NCBI GenBank assembly: GCA_021817825.1
Contig: JAKAFS010000020.1
Coordinates: 1-50,896 of the forward strand
Length of the DNA stretch: 50,896 bases
Reading direction: 5' to 3'
Source of the DNA: Deltaproteobacteria bacterium
Lineage (GTDB): Bacteria; Desulfobacterota; Syntrophia; Syntrophales; UBA5619
Shown: positions 7,624 through 15,642 of the stretch, one piece after another
Layout: each line of letters begins with the position of its first letter
Position numbering within the stretch: the first letter of the stretch is position 1
Translations under genes and position numbers: made by a program
Notes under the pieces: model-generated
Told to the model about the DNA's origin: nothing
Seen by the model: only the letters and a program-made list of their open reading frames with translations
The model's database searches: none

Positions 7624-8667
7624 TCAGTACTTCATTTCCTTTTCGTATTTCTGGACCTTCTCGACGAAGAATTTCTTGATCACCGTGCCGGGCAGCCCCT
7701 TGCCGTCCATCTCCTTGGCCCATTCATCCCACAGAGGGACGCCGCCGACTTTCTTCAATTGCGCCTTGTCTTCCTTGGACAGATCCAGGAAGGTGATTCC
7801 CTTCGCCTTCATTTTCGCCACCGCCGCCTTCTCGGCGACCTTGACGATCTCGCCCGTTTTTGCCGGCGTCTTGTCGGCCAGGTCACGCATGATCTTCTGG
7901 ATGTCGGGAGGAAGCTTGTTCCAGGTGTCCAGATTCATGGAAATATAATAGGGGAAGATACAGATCCCGCCGATATCGGTCGCGTACTTGATGACGTCGG
8001 TGATGCCGTAATCCACGGTAATCGTGTAGGCGAACAGGGCGGAACTCACCATGCCTTTCTCCAGGGCCGAAAAGAGCTCCGGAGAAGCGATAAAGGCGGG
8101 GGCCGCGCCTACCCGCTCCATCGCCGTGGCATAGATGCCGTGGGCGCGGATGGAAAGACCTTTGAAATCCTTCAGGCTCTTGATCGGCACCTTGCTGATG
8201 ACCTGGAAGGGATCGGAGGAGGTGCCGAAGAGGAACATCTGGTTATATTTTTTGGTCTCTTCCATCAGGCTGGGGTGACGGCACAGCTCCGTCATGGCCT
8301 TGGCATGGGCCGCCGGGTTGTTGGTGATGAAAGGGAATTCCGCGACATTGGACAACGGGGTCTTGGCGGGGTGGTAGGTCGGCAGGATGGGGCCCATGTC
8401 GAATACCCCGTTCCGCACATTTTCCAACTGGTCGGCCCAGCCGCCCAGGGCCGCGCCAAAGACGCGGTCAAATTTCACCCGGCCCTTGGTTTGTTTCTCC
8501 ACTTCATCCATCCACCAGACCGTCGGCGCCGTGCCGGCGATTTTGGTGGGGGGACTCACATCATGGTACTTGATTACGAATTTGGGTTGAGAAAAAGCGG
8601 TCGGTAAGGGACCCACCAGTGTGAACAACGCCACGACGATAAATACGCACAAAGCCCTCTTGCTCAT
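7624..8667 (-). CDS. dctP: TRAP transporter substrate-binding protein (DctP family)
   Basis: This 347-residue protein has a signal peptide to about residue 27 (AFSQ) and a DctP/TAXI-independent TRAP solute-binding fold. Diagnostic stretches are WWMDEVEKQTKGRVKFDRVFG, the region around LKDFKGLSIRAHG where the conserved substrate-clamping Arg is expected, and NLDTWNKLPPDIQKIMRDL near the C-terminus. It captures substrate in the periplasm for DctQM. The ATG at 8667 follows AAGGAGGG. As first gene of the operon it carries the promoter upstream, although no clear -35/-10 pair was seen. Confidence 0.92.
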   Translation of the reverse strand: MSKRALCVFIVVALFTLVGPLPTAFSQPKFVIKYHDVSPPTKIAGTAPTVWWMDEVEKQTKGRVKFDRVFGAALGGWADQLENVRNGVFDMGPILPTYHPAKTPLSNVAEFPFITNNPAAHAKAMTELCRHPSLMEETKKYNQMFLFGTSSDPFQVISKVPIKSLKDFKGLSIRAHGIYATAMERVGAAPAFIASPELFSALEKGMVSSALFAYTITVDYGITDVIKYATDIGGICIFPYYISMNLDTWNKLPPDIQKIMRDLADKTPAKTGEIVKVAEKAAVAKMKAKGITFLDLSKEDKAQLKKVGGVPLWDEWAKEMDGKGLPGTVIKKFFVEKVQKYEKEMKY

Positions 8668-9128
8668 CCTAATTACCCTCCTTTGGTTATGAAGTCTGGT
8701 AACACAAACAAGAAAAAACTATGCTGTAATCGTACTTTACTATAGGTGATGTACTGGCGCGGTTGAAGATGGCGCTACTTTTGATCCCGTTGAATCCGGG
8801 CCGCGGGAGTCTCCCTGTCCAACCTTCCGGTGGACGGCTCTCCCCCGAAAGATGGCGATTGCGGCAATATCCCTTCCTTCCTTGCGACGCAGGTGCGCAT
8901 TGCCCAGGCGCCCTTGTCTCCGGCGTCGATCAAGCGGTGGTTTTTTAACAGCAATCGTCATGCCATTTCGCCAAACCAGAGAACATCCGGGAATGAGAGA
9001 CAAAAGCAGCATCCGGGGACAAGACCGGAATGTTCCATTTAAACGGGTTGTTTCAAAACGCAACATCTCGTTCCGGCGGCCGCAAAGGCCCATCTCTGCC
9101 GTCGGACAGGCTTACAACTAACCCTGCT
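8668..9128. other. Intergenic region upstream of dctP, no recognised gene
   Basis: This is 461 bases between dctP (start 8667) and the AmpH-like gene (stop 9129), both on the minus strand. The AT-rich part nearest 8667 should hold the dctP promoter and ribosome site. The GC-rich remainder has overlapping open frames on both strands (for example 8740-9093), with biased Arg/Gly/Ser composition and no ribosome sites. I treat these as non-coding. Confidence 0.4.
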
Positions 9129-10304
9129 TCAGCGGGGCGCCAGGGTCGCGATCAGTTCGTTGGCAAATTGGGCCATCGCCACGGCGGCCGCGAAGTCGAA
9201 CTTGTTGATGGCGATGAAGACACCGACCCCGCGCGTGGGCGCAAAGGCGATGTAGCTGAAGGTGCCCTGCAATCCGCCGGCCTTTTGCAGGATGAACGGC
9301 CGGTTGCCCTCGGGCATCATCGCCACCCAGCCGAGCCCCATGGCGTCCATGCGGCCCGATTCATCCAGCCCCGACACGGTCGCCAGCCCGTCGCGCATCA
9401 GATAGAGGGCATGATCGACCATCCGCACCTCCGCGCCGTCCTTATTGAACCGGTCGAGGTGCCATTGCAGCCATTTCAGCAGGTCCCTGGGCGTCGAGTA
9501 GAGGCCGCCCGCGCCGCCGGTGACATGGCCGGCAACCTCATCGGACATGACCTCGCCGTCAAAACCGTGCCCCTCCATGAACCGCTGCCGCTGCTCCGGC
9601 GAAAGGCTAAACACCGTATCCTTCATCTGGAGGGGAGCGGTGATCTGCTGCTGAACAAGGGCGGGGAAAGGCTTGCCCGCTGCCTTTTCCAGGCTGAGCG
9701 CCAGCAGATCGAAGCCAAAATTCGAGTAATGGACGGATTTACCCGGCGAAAAGAGCAGGGGATTGTTTTGCAGCCAGTTGGTCAGGTCTTGAACCGCAAT
9801 GGGCCGATTCTCCGGCGTCGGCTTAAAGGGCGCCTCCCGGGGCAGGCCGCCGGCATGGGTGACAAGATCGATCAGCCGCAGGTTCCCGACATCGGCCTTG
9901 GCCTTGCCGGCAAGCTCGGGCCAGGTCTTGGTGAGCGGCTGGGTGAGTTCCAGGGAATTGGCAACCGCGAGCTGTGCCAGCACCTGACCGGTGAAGGCCT
10001 TGGTGATGGAGCCGATCCGCAGCACCGTGTCGCCGTCGGGCTCCGGACTGCCCTTGCCCGCCCTTTCCCCGAAGCCGCTGATCGCGATCTCGCCGTTGCG
10101 CACCACGCCGATGACCGCGGCAGGGACTTTCTGCTCGACAAAAAAGATTGCGCCGTTGAACTCGACCATTTCATCGAGCAGGGGATCGGCCTGGGCATGT
10201 TCAATGCCGCCCCAGGAAAAAAATGACAACAGCACTGTGGCAAAAGCGACACAGCGGATGGCGATGGTGCGGCAAGGAATGTCAGAAAAAGATAAGGTTT
10301 TCAT
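9129..10304 (-). CDS. ampH: AmpH-like serine beta-lactamase-fold hydrolase (D-Ala-D-Ala carboxypeptidase/endopeptidase type)
   Basis: This 391-residue exported protein has a signal peptide to about residue 39 (HAQA-D). The class C beta-lactamase/PBP fold is shown by the SxxK motif S99-ITK102, the Y-S-N motif in HYSNFGFDLLALSLEKAAGK, and a C-terminal QKAGG where the KTG box is expected. The order and wording of blocks (THAGGLPRE, QITAPLQMKDT, GGLYSTPRDLLKWLQ, LGLGWVAM) follow E. coli AmpH closely. The likely job is trimming or recycling peptidoglycan peptides in the periplasm, though esterase activity cannot be excluded. The Thr of KTG is replaced by Ala. GGAGGC precedes the ATG. Confidence 0.75.
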   Translation of the reverse strand: MKTLSFSDIPCRTIAIRCVAFATVLLSFFSWGGIEHAQADPLLDEMVEFNGAIFFVEQKVPAAVIGVVRNGEIAISGFGERAGKGSPEPDGDTVLRIGSITKAFTGQVLAQLAVANSLELTQPLTKTWPELAGKAKADVGNLRLIDLVTHAGGLPREAPFKPTPENRPIAVQDLTNWLQNNPLLFSPGKSVHYSNFGFDLLALSLEKAAGKPFPALVQQQITAPLQMKDTVFSLSPEQRQRFMEGHGFDGEVMSDEVAGHVTGGAGGLYSTPRDLLKWLQWHLDRFNKDGAEVRMVDHALYLMRDGLATVSGLDESGRMDAMGLGWVAMMPEGNRPFILQKAGGLQGTFSYIAFAPTRGVGVFIAINKFDFAAAVAMAQFANELIATLAPR

Positions 10305-10330
10305 CGGCTGCCTCCATATCCGTTACACGG

Positions 10331-10699
10331 CTATCCGCCGGACAATTTGACGGTATACCCCAATTTTGCCAGTTCCTGCCTCAAGAGTTCCCGATGATCG
10401 CCCTGGATCTCGATCGTCCCGGATTTGACAGTGCCCCCGGTTCCGCATTTCTGTTTGAACTGCTTGGCCAGGGCTTTGAGACCTTCACTATCGAGGGGGA
10501 TCCCCGAGATCAGCGTCACACCGGGCCCCTTTCGCCCCTTGGTTTCCCGGCCCACACGCACAATGCCATCACTAGGAGTTCCCGGCTTATCTTTGCCGCA
10601 AACGCACCGGTCGATCGGCGTTCCGCATTTCGGGCAGGCTTTTCCAAACTCCGTGGAATAAACGATCCCCTCATTATTTTTATTCGTTTTTGCGTTCAT
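10331..10699 (-). CDS. yciH: SUI1/eIF1-family translation factor (YciH-like)
   Basis: This 122-residue protein has a short N-terminal putative zinc knuckle (CPKCG...CVC, about residues 21-34) and a C-terminal SUI1 domain (about 45-120). The SUI1 domain includes GVTLISGIPLDSEGLKALAKQFKQ, the KCGTGGTVKSGTIEIQGDHR block and YTVKLSGG. Bacterial YciH is an eIF1 homologue that inspects initiation complexes and start codon fidelity. It lies 26 bases downstream of the AmpH-like gene's start region on the same strand. GGAAAG precedes the ATG. Confidence 0.88.
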   Translation of the reverse strand: MNAKTNKNNEGIVYSTEFGKACPKCGTPIDRCVCGKDKPGTPSDGIVRVGRETKGRKGPGVTLISGIPLDSEGLKALAKQFKQKCGTGGTVKSGTIEIQGDHRELLRQELAKLGYTVKLSGG

Positions 10700-10769
10700 C
10701 TTTCCTTTGCAAAGCGATTTTATCCGAATATGGGCAAAAAAATGCTAAATGCCATTACAACTTATATTT

Positions 10770-11345
10770 TTAATCCGTTAACTGATAATACAAAAAACTT
10801 GCGACATTATACATCAAGAGTGATGCCGTAGATTCCAGGTAAAACCCCGAGCTCTTCATGGATATGTCTGAAGATACCTTATAAACAACGGTATTGCTTT
10901 TGGCATCGATAAAATCGACTTCAATTAGTGCGGTGCGGGCATATTTTTCCATCTTTATTGAGTTGAATCGGATAAACAATTCCGTTTCTTTCGGAATCAT
11001 ATTGTCATCGGCAGAGGTTGCCGCCGTAATCATTTTCATTGGCAAATAATCTTTAGAACCTGACTGCAGGCAATCCACATTCAAGTAACGAATCACGTCG
11101 ACCCACTCTTTTTTAGAACTATAGTCATGTTCCAGCCATTCATTTTCGTCGATCGGCAGCCAACCGAGATGAATCGCCTTGTATTTTTGCAATTGCGGCT
11201 TTTGTGGCTCGCTGCTTCGTATTGCATAAAATCGCCTGGCCGAACAGGAAGATAGCGCCACTAACAATAAGACAGCGATGATAAAAACGACGATGGCAGA
11301 CACTCCACCCTTTTTCCCGACCTTCTTCAATTTCTCCGGGATCAT
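10770..11345 (-). CDS. Putative lipoprotein/membrane-anchored protein, unknown function
   Basis: This 191-residue protein has a Lys-rich start, one hydrophobic segment, then a lipobox-like LSSC, so it should be anchored at the inner or outer membrane. The body is AT-rich in coding sequence compared with core genes, and contains a beta-rich domain ending in a hydrophobic SLLMYNVASFLYYQL tail. No family recognised. The ATG at 11345 is chosen for its GGAG site. A GTG at 11387 in the upstream repeat is open but has no site. It sits directly downstream of repeat copy A, as the DUF4062 gene sits downstream of copy B. Confidence 0.65.
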   Translation of the reverse strand: MIPEKLKKVGKKGGVSAIVVFIIAVLLLVALSSCSARRFYAIRSSEPQKPQLQKYKAIHLGWLPIDENEWLEHDYSSKKEWVDVIRYLNVDCLQSGSKDYLPMKMITAATSADDNMIPKETELFIRFNSIKMEKYARTALIEVDFIDAKSNTVVYKVSSDISMKSSGFYLESTASLLMYNVASFLYYQLTD

Positions 11346-11353
11346 CGTTTGCT

Positions 11354-11702
11354 CCAATTCTTCATAAGTCACCCCCCAAAAGTGCACCTGAAAATGAAAG
11401 CGGCCATCGCAATATCATTAATCACAGCGTGCAGTTAAGTAAGTTCAGCGCGCCGAACTGGCTTCATTTTACCGCGACTTCTGCCCGCCGTCGCAACGGC
11501 GTTGCCGCCACGTCAAGGGTGCTTTCGACAGGCCGCTCACCTGCCGGAAGCCTTCATCCTGAAGTAATATCGACGCGTCGATACGACTTATCTATCCGAT
11601 ACCATTAAGCGTCTACCGACGCTCCTGATCATTTTGGCTCCGCGTTGCTCCGCTGATTCCGGGAACGCATACCGGCTTTTCTGGTTCTCCACCGCCCGGA
11701 TG
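11354..11702 (-). repeat. Imperfect ~350-bp direct repeat, copy A
   Basis: This segment and 13430-13785 share long near-identical runs in the same order: the start CCAATTCT..., the ACCCCCC(A/G)AAAGTGCAC block, the near-palindrome AGTTCAGCGCGCCGAACT, TACCATTAAGCGTCTACCGAC and GGGAACGCATACC. Each copy lies directly 5' of a minus-strand gene. At the same offset both carry a hairpin of different sequence: here the perfect 16-base palindrome TATCGACGCGTCGATA (11568-11583). A one-base deletion relative to copy B breaks the short ORF that copy B retains. It fills most of the 427-base gap between genes. Confidence 0.8.
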
Positions 11703-11772
11703 ATAGTCACCCACATTGACCGTCAAAGGCAGTTGCGGATTCGACCGGCTTCGGTTGCGGATAGTTGCGGAT

Positions 11773-13347
11773 TCATGGCGACGGCAGTTGCTCCTTCAGG
11801 ACATAATAGGTAGCGCGCGCCGCACCGCGTTTTTCAACCAATTTCAACTTCGTCAGTTTTGCCAAATCCTTGCGGATGGCTTGCTCGGTCACTTGCAAGG
11901 CGAAAGCCAAATCTGGCACTTGGACTTGGTTCTGGGCCATTAACTCGCGAAGGATGGCCTTTTGGTTCTTTGTCAGCGTTTCAACAACGGACGGTCGGAC
12001 CTCGAAAACAGGAATGGCTTGATCAGCCTTGAGCCCTGCGATGTCCTCGCCCGGTCCCCGAAACGTTACTACGAAATGACTGTCTCGGTAGGAGTATTCA
12101 GGAGGCTTGAGCCCATGGTCTTGCATCGCCTGCTTCATTCGCATCATGCCGGTACCCAATTCCTCCATGAGTCCAAGCAGGCGGAGCCCTTGTGCGAGCA
12201 CGGGATTGCGCGAACAGGGTTGTAGCCTCCCCGATCGTAGCTGATCAATCCTTATCCCCTGGGGGAGAAGTCCTGGGCTTATCACCTCAATTCGATCCGC
12301 AAACAACTCCACATGGATCTTTCGCGAAGCATCCTCATAATCTCGATGCGCCAAGGCATTGATGATGGCTTCCCGGAGCGCGGCAATCGGGTACTCGTCG
12401 AGGCGTAATCTCCGCATGCCCTTCACCAACATAGGGTGGCGCGTGTTTTTATCTATAAACCTTAAAGCCTGTTCCAAGGCCTTCGGGATTGGTTCCGTAA
12501 TGTCCAAAAAATCAATTGGATGAGGATCGCGAGCGGTGCCGTGAAAAGCTAGCAAACGCACACAACTCTGGGGATAAACCCTGGTTGGGTCCCTGGCGAA
12601 CAACAATATGCCCGCCGGGGAGCAGTAGACCTGTTTGTCTTCAGGCAAGACCCACAAGAGCCCGCGGCGAAGCAACAGCTCCTTCAAATAGGCGGCGGTC
12701 ATGTCGGCGACAGGGTCATCGGCGGTCTTTTCGGCCAAACGGCGAGCGATTTCGATATCAACATCGTTCCACCCGATCCGGGAGGGCACGTTCAAATCAG
12801 GCAGCATTGCAATCCGTTTCTGATCAAACATCGATGCAGTTTCCACGGTGCATTGCGATGTTTTGGCCTCCCGGGAAGAAGGGGCCAGGTGGTAGTTGGT
12901 CTTAATGTATTCGTTCAGGCAAGTCAGTACGATGCGCTGGAGTTCGCGCAAATCAGAAAAGCGATGGTATTTGTAGCCGTCATCCTGAATCTCGCCGATG
13001 AAATCCTGGACGGCTGGATCCCGTTCGATCTTGTCGTCCCCGCGAAGACAGGCCAAAACCGGCATATCCCTTTCATGGGCGAAGTGGTATTCGTGGTGGG
13101 TAGCGGAAAGGCCCTTAAACCGTTTCCCGTATTCCGATCCGATGATCACCAGATAGAACTGGCACTTTGCGAGGTCATTCAGGTACCCCTGCGGTGCGGG
13201 CTTGAGCATGCTGGGCTCGTCTTCGTAAAGAATGGAAACAAAGTGCTCGTCAAGAAAAGGATCGGACGTGACGAGTGCCTTGACGGCTCGCCTTTCGTCA
13301 GCCAACTCCTTTTGCACAGAGCTTACGAAAATCCGCAACTTTATCAT
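11773..13347 (-). CDS. DUF4062 - HATPase_c_4 - winged-helix fusion protein (candidate defence or regulator)
   Basis: This 524-residue protein starts MIKLRIFVSSVQKELADERR, the hallmark of DUF4062, a TIR-like domain (about residues 4-90, with LVIIGSEYGKRFKGLSATHHEY). The middle to C-terminal part (about 230-430) matches the RecG-C-terminal-like HATPase_c_4 domain: DEYPIAALREAIINALAHRDY (325-337 core), DRIEVISPGLLPQGI, RNPVLAQGLRLLGLMEELGTGM. A winged helix follows at about 450-520 (LRELMAQNQVQVPDLAFALQ). In common relatives an AlbA_2/Schlafen domain precedes the ATPase; here a TIR-like domain takes that place. Nucleotide sensing coupled to transcription or defence is inferred only. A weak ribosome site precedes the ATG. 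Confidence 0.8.
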   Translation of the reverse strand: MIKLRIFVSSVQKELADERRAVKALVTSDPFLDEHFVSILYEDEPSMLKPAPQGYLNDLAKCQFYLVIIGSEYGKRFKGLSATHHEYHFAHERDMPVLACLRGDDKIERDPAVQDFIGEIQDDGYKYHRFSDLRELQRIVLTCLNEYIKTNYHLAPSSREAKTSQCTVETASMFDQKRIAMLPDLNVPSRIGWNDVDIEIARRLAEKTADDPVADMTAAYLKELLLRRGLLWVLPEDKQVYCSPAGILLFARDPTRVYPQSCVRLLAFHGTARDPHPIDFLDITEPIPKALEQALRFIDKNTRHPMLVKGMRRLRLDEYPIAALREAIINALAHRDYEDASRKIHVELFADRIEVISPGLLPQGIRIDQLRSGRLQPCSRNPVLAQGLRLLGLMEELGTGMMRMKQAMQDHGLKPPEYSYRDSHFVVTFRGPGEDIAGLKADQAIPVFEVRPSVVETLTKNQKAILRELMAQNQVQVPDLAFALQVTEQAIRKDLAKLTKLKLVEKRGAARATYYVLKEQLPSP

Positions 13348-13429
13348 GACTTCACCGATGTCCGTTCAAACGCCTCCGGGGTCACCTTCAGTCCGGCCAG
13401 GTTCTACAAGCAGGCCAGTCCTCCCGCCC

Positions 13430-13785
13430 CCAATTCTCCACAAATCACCCCCCGAAAGTGCACATGAAAATGAAAGCGGCGATCTCAATATCATTAATCA
13501 CAGCGCGAAGTTAAGTTAGTTCAGCGCGCCGAACTGGCTTCATTTTACCGCGCCTTTCTGCACGCCGTCGCAACGTCGCCGCCCCTCCGTCGAGGGCGTT
13601 TTTGACAGGCCGCTTATCTGCAGGAAACGCCGCCCTCTTGAAGTCATATTCATCGTGAATAATATCTATCCATCCGGTACCATTAAGCGTCTACCGACAC
13701 TCCTGATCGTTTTGGACTTCGCTTTTCTCTGCTGATTTTGGGAACGCATACCTCCTTTTTCTTGTTCTTCACCGCCCAGGCGATG
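13430..13785 (-). repeat. Imperfect ~350-bp direct repeat, copy B
   Basis: This is the second copy of the repeat at 11354-11702, placed just upstream of the DUF4062 gene. In it the covarying hairpin reads TATTCATCGTGAATA (13647-13661). On the minus strand it retains a short open frame (13666-13851) with an AAAGGAGGT-ATG inside (ATG near 13745) encoding a basic 26-residue tail. I do not consider this a proven gene. On its far side it runs up to the attC-like site at 13843-13900. Together with the 83 bases next to the DUF4062 start it fills the 557-base gap at 13348-13904. Confidence 0.8.
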
Positions 13786-13842
13786 GCCCAAGATCTCCGT
13801 CAGAGTGTTCATGGCCTCAATGATAATGGCTCGGTCCTCAAT

Positions 13843-13900
13843 TAATAACACTTGGATGAGCTGGCGACTGTAAGCAGTCGGCTCTATCCGGTCGTTAGCT
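13843..13900 (-). other. attC-like integron recombination site 2
   Basis: In minus orientation the site folds as paired ends (AGCTAAC with GTTATTA, pairing weakly beyond AAC/GTT), a short unpaired spacer (GACC/AAGT), a stem GGAT-A-GAGC with GCTC-ATCC carrying one extrahelical A, and a terminal hairpin CGACTG-CTTA-CAGTCG. This is the bipartite R-box, spacer, L-box and variable tip plan of attC sites. It begins four bases after the stop of the nuclease-like gene, the same spacing as the other site. The right core departs from the GTTRRRY consensus. Confidence 0.55.
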
Positions 13901-13904
13901 GGCT

Positions 13905-15134
13905 TTACTCCTTGCTTGGCATATCGTACAATTGTGTTGTGATGGTTATTTCCCTCCCAGGGTCAGAGTCTTTTACGAATACATACCGAGAATCCCCATC
14001 TGATCCGTGGAATACAGTCTTTCGATGCTGCGACCGTGCGGACATAACCTCATGCATTTTCTGGCGGACAGCCGAGGAATCTTTCGTCTTGTTAAAGACA
14101 AGAAGAGCGCATTTTGAGTCACGCCAAGCAAGGTAACCCAAGAGTTGATCAATAGCTTCGTCGAAAGCCTTAGGCCCTCTCCAAAACTTACATTCCGCTA
14201 TGAATACGTTCTTGTTCTTAACTCTGATCAAGATATCTGTTTTACCAGAAGCATTGAATGTTTCCCCTGTAACAGTGCCTTCGTAGTGTCCGTTCAATTG
14301 AAGCAGAAAATGGTCTCTGATCGCTTCTTCGTCCAGCGCTGCAAACGACGATGGATTACGTTCGATCACCAGAGACATGCTCCTCAAGACTTCCAATATG
14401 TGCTGGTATTCTTTCTCGTCGAGGATTGGCTCTGGTTCGTATTTGCCAGTTGCAACCGATGGACGTTTGGCGGGGTTCTCTCTGCGCTTTGCAGGAACCG
14501 TGAATGTCGGCTCAGTTTCTCTTCGCTTGACAGGGATGCCAAGGGCGGCCACTGCACCGGTGGAGGATTGTGCCAGTTTCCGCTTTCGTTCTAGAGCCTG
14601 CCGAATAGTGTTGGGAGTTGAATCATTGTGGTTGTCGACATCTCTCTTAAGGTAGCCAACTGCGTCCGCAAGGGACTTCACAATCCTTTCAACGTCAGTA
14701 CGGAGCCTATCGGAATCGGCCGAGTCATCAGGAAACCTGACGCTGAAGACTATTTCATCATGACCAATCTCGATTTCAGGGTATCCACTCATGCTGAACG
14801 TGGAGGCCCGAATTCTCCAAAGCATGGGGTCGCCCTCAAAAGGAATGGCTATGTCGATCTTTGTCCCAGGCACAACAGCCCGTTCACCAGGAAACACGGC
14901 TCTCATGAAGTCATGACTAACGTCTATTCCGGTAGCTGTCTGGTTTTTTATGTATTTTTGGTCCAAGTTGAGGACGAGTGGCCTGATCAGCACTTTCTCA
15001 ACGTAGTATTGCTCAAGCTCCACAGGAGATACTTTTAATATATACTCGCTGTCGAGAGAGTCTATTTCTGCCGTTACATTTTTGACCAGCTTGGGAAACG
15101 TCGCTAAGGTATCGCCTTCACTGAAAGGATGCAT
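13905..15134 (-). CDS. PD-(D/E)XK nuclease-like protein in an integron-type cassette
   Basis: This 409-residue protein has a novel N-terminal region (about 1-170), a charged linker (180-235) and a C-terminal restriction-endonuclease-like domain. Its core reads Glu285, Asp300 (GKTDILIRV), then FIAECKFW with Glu314-x-Lys316, and Gln330 in DQLLGYLAW, the catalytic layout of the PD-(D/E)XK fold. A nuclease acting on DNA or RNA, perhaps in defence, is inferred. There is a strong AAAAAGGAGAA ribosome site before ATG 15134. It is bounded by attC-like hairpins (15149-15203 and 13843-13900) in the order expected for a gene cassette. GC is lower than core genes. Confidence 0.72.
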   Translation of the reverse strand: MHPFSEGDTLATFPKLVKNVTAEIDSLDSEYILKVSPVELEQYYVEKVLIRPLVLNLDQKYIKNQTATGIDVSHDFMRAVFPGERAVVPGTKIDIAIPFEGDPMLWRIRASTFSMSGYPEIEIGHDEIVFSVRFPDDSADSDRLRTDVERIVKSLADAVGYLKRDVDNHNDSTPNTIRQALERKRKLAQSSTGAVAALGIPVKRRETEPTFTVPAKRRENPAKRPSVATGKYEPEPILDEKEYQHILEVLRSMSLVIERNPSSFAALDEEAIRDHFLLQLNGHYEGTVTGETFNASGKTDILIRVKNKNVFIAECKFWRGPKAFDEAIDQLLGYLAWRDSKCALLVFNKTKDSSAVRQKMHEVMSARSQHRKTVFHGSDGDSRYVFVKDSDPGREITITTQLYDMPSKE

Positions 15135-15148
15135 CTATTCTCCTTTTT

Positions 15149-15203
15149 GGCTAACGGAAACATCAGCCGGAGCGTAGCGTTCGGCTGTATGTTCTTGTTG
15201 GCC
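15149..15203 (-). other. attC-like integron recombination site 1
   Basis: Read on the minus strand the 55-base site begins GGCCAAC and ends GTTAGCC, which pair at six of seven positions. Three unpaired bases follow on each side. Then AACAT-A-CAGCCG pairs with CGGCTG-ATGTT, leaving one extrahelical A, and a 12-base tip AACGCTACGCTC closes it. Tips containing GAGCGTAGCG-like sequence are common in chromosomal integron attC sites. It starts four bases after the stop of the 144-residue gene and ends just before the AAAAAGGAGAA ribosome site of the next gene, as in cassette arrays. Confidence 0.68.
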
Positions 15204-15207
15204 AATT

Positions 15208-15642
15208 CTATTTCTCCGTAACCTCGATAACACGGTCTTTTACCTTCACATAGCTATCTTCTTCAGGAAGCGGTGGAGGTACCGAAGAATCTTCCAATCG
15301 CAGCGTCTCTGGAATTTCCCGTGCAGGAGCGGTGAGTTTACCACTCATAAATTCTATCAGGCTATTTGTAGAAAGTGGCCCACCAGCAATATGTTTTATG
15401 CGAAAGGTACGGCAAATGGCTATCATTGGGCGAACTTCGGTCGCCTCAACGCGAACTTTTTCTCGATCAATTTGATCCAACACCTTACCGGTAATTGGGT
15501 CTTTTACGATCATTGGTGATTCCGCAAGAATTGCGAACTTCATACCGAGGACTACACCGGCATCCGAACCTATGTTGATAGCCAACTCGTGCGCATTCAG
15601 AATAGCCGCGACTCTACCCTCAATTTTCTTTTTCTGATCCAT
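15208..15642 (-). CDS. Unknown protein with FlgT-C-like beta domain (cassette gene)
   Basis: This 144-residue soluble protein begins with a beta-rich segment GRVAAILNAHELAINIGSDAGVVLGMKF, in the style of FlgT C-terminal-like domains. A strand-rich middle follows (TGKVLDQIDREKVRVEATEV), then a proline-rich acidic tail. There is no signal peptide or catalytic motif. The start overlaps the end of the upstream membrane protein gene by 23 bases and has an AGGAG site, so the pair is co-translated. The stop lies four bases from attC-like site 1. The function is unknown; the tight pairing suggests a complex. Confidence 0.68.
   Translation of the reverse strand: MDQKKKIEGRVAAILNAHELAINIGSDAGVVLGMKFAILAESPMIVKDPITGKVLDQIDREKVRVEATEVRPMIAICRTFRIKHIAGGPLSTNSLIEFMSGKLTAPAREIPETLRLEDSSVPPPLPEEDSYVKVKDRVIEVTEK

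Noticed and set aside
8740-9093. 117-residue minus-strand ORF upstream of dctP
   Set aside because: Arg/Ser-rich composition, no ribosome site, overlapping open frames on the other strand, and no recognisable domain.
10425-10831. Plus-strand open frames over yciH and the lipoprotein gene
   Set aside because: They are antisense to a clear SUI1-domain gene and lack ribosome sites.
13666-13851. 61-residue ORF at the end of repeat copy B
   Set aside because: Copy A has a one-base deletion and early stop at the same place, so coding is not conserved between the copies. Kept as part of the repeat.
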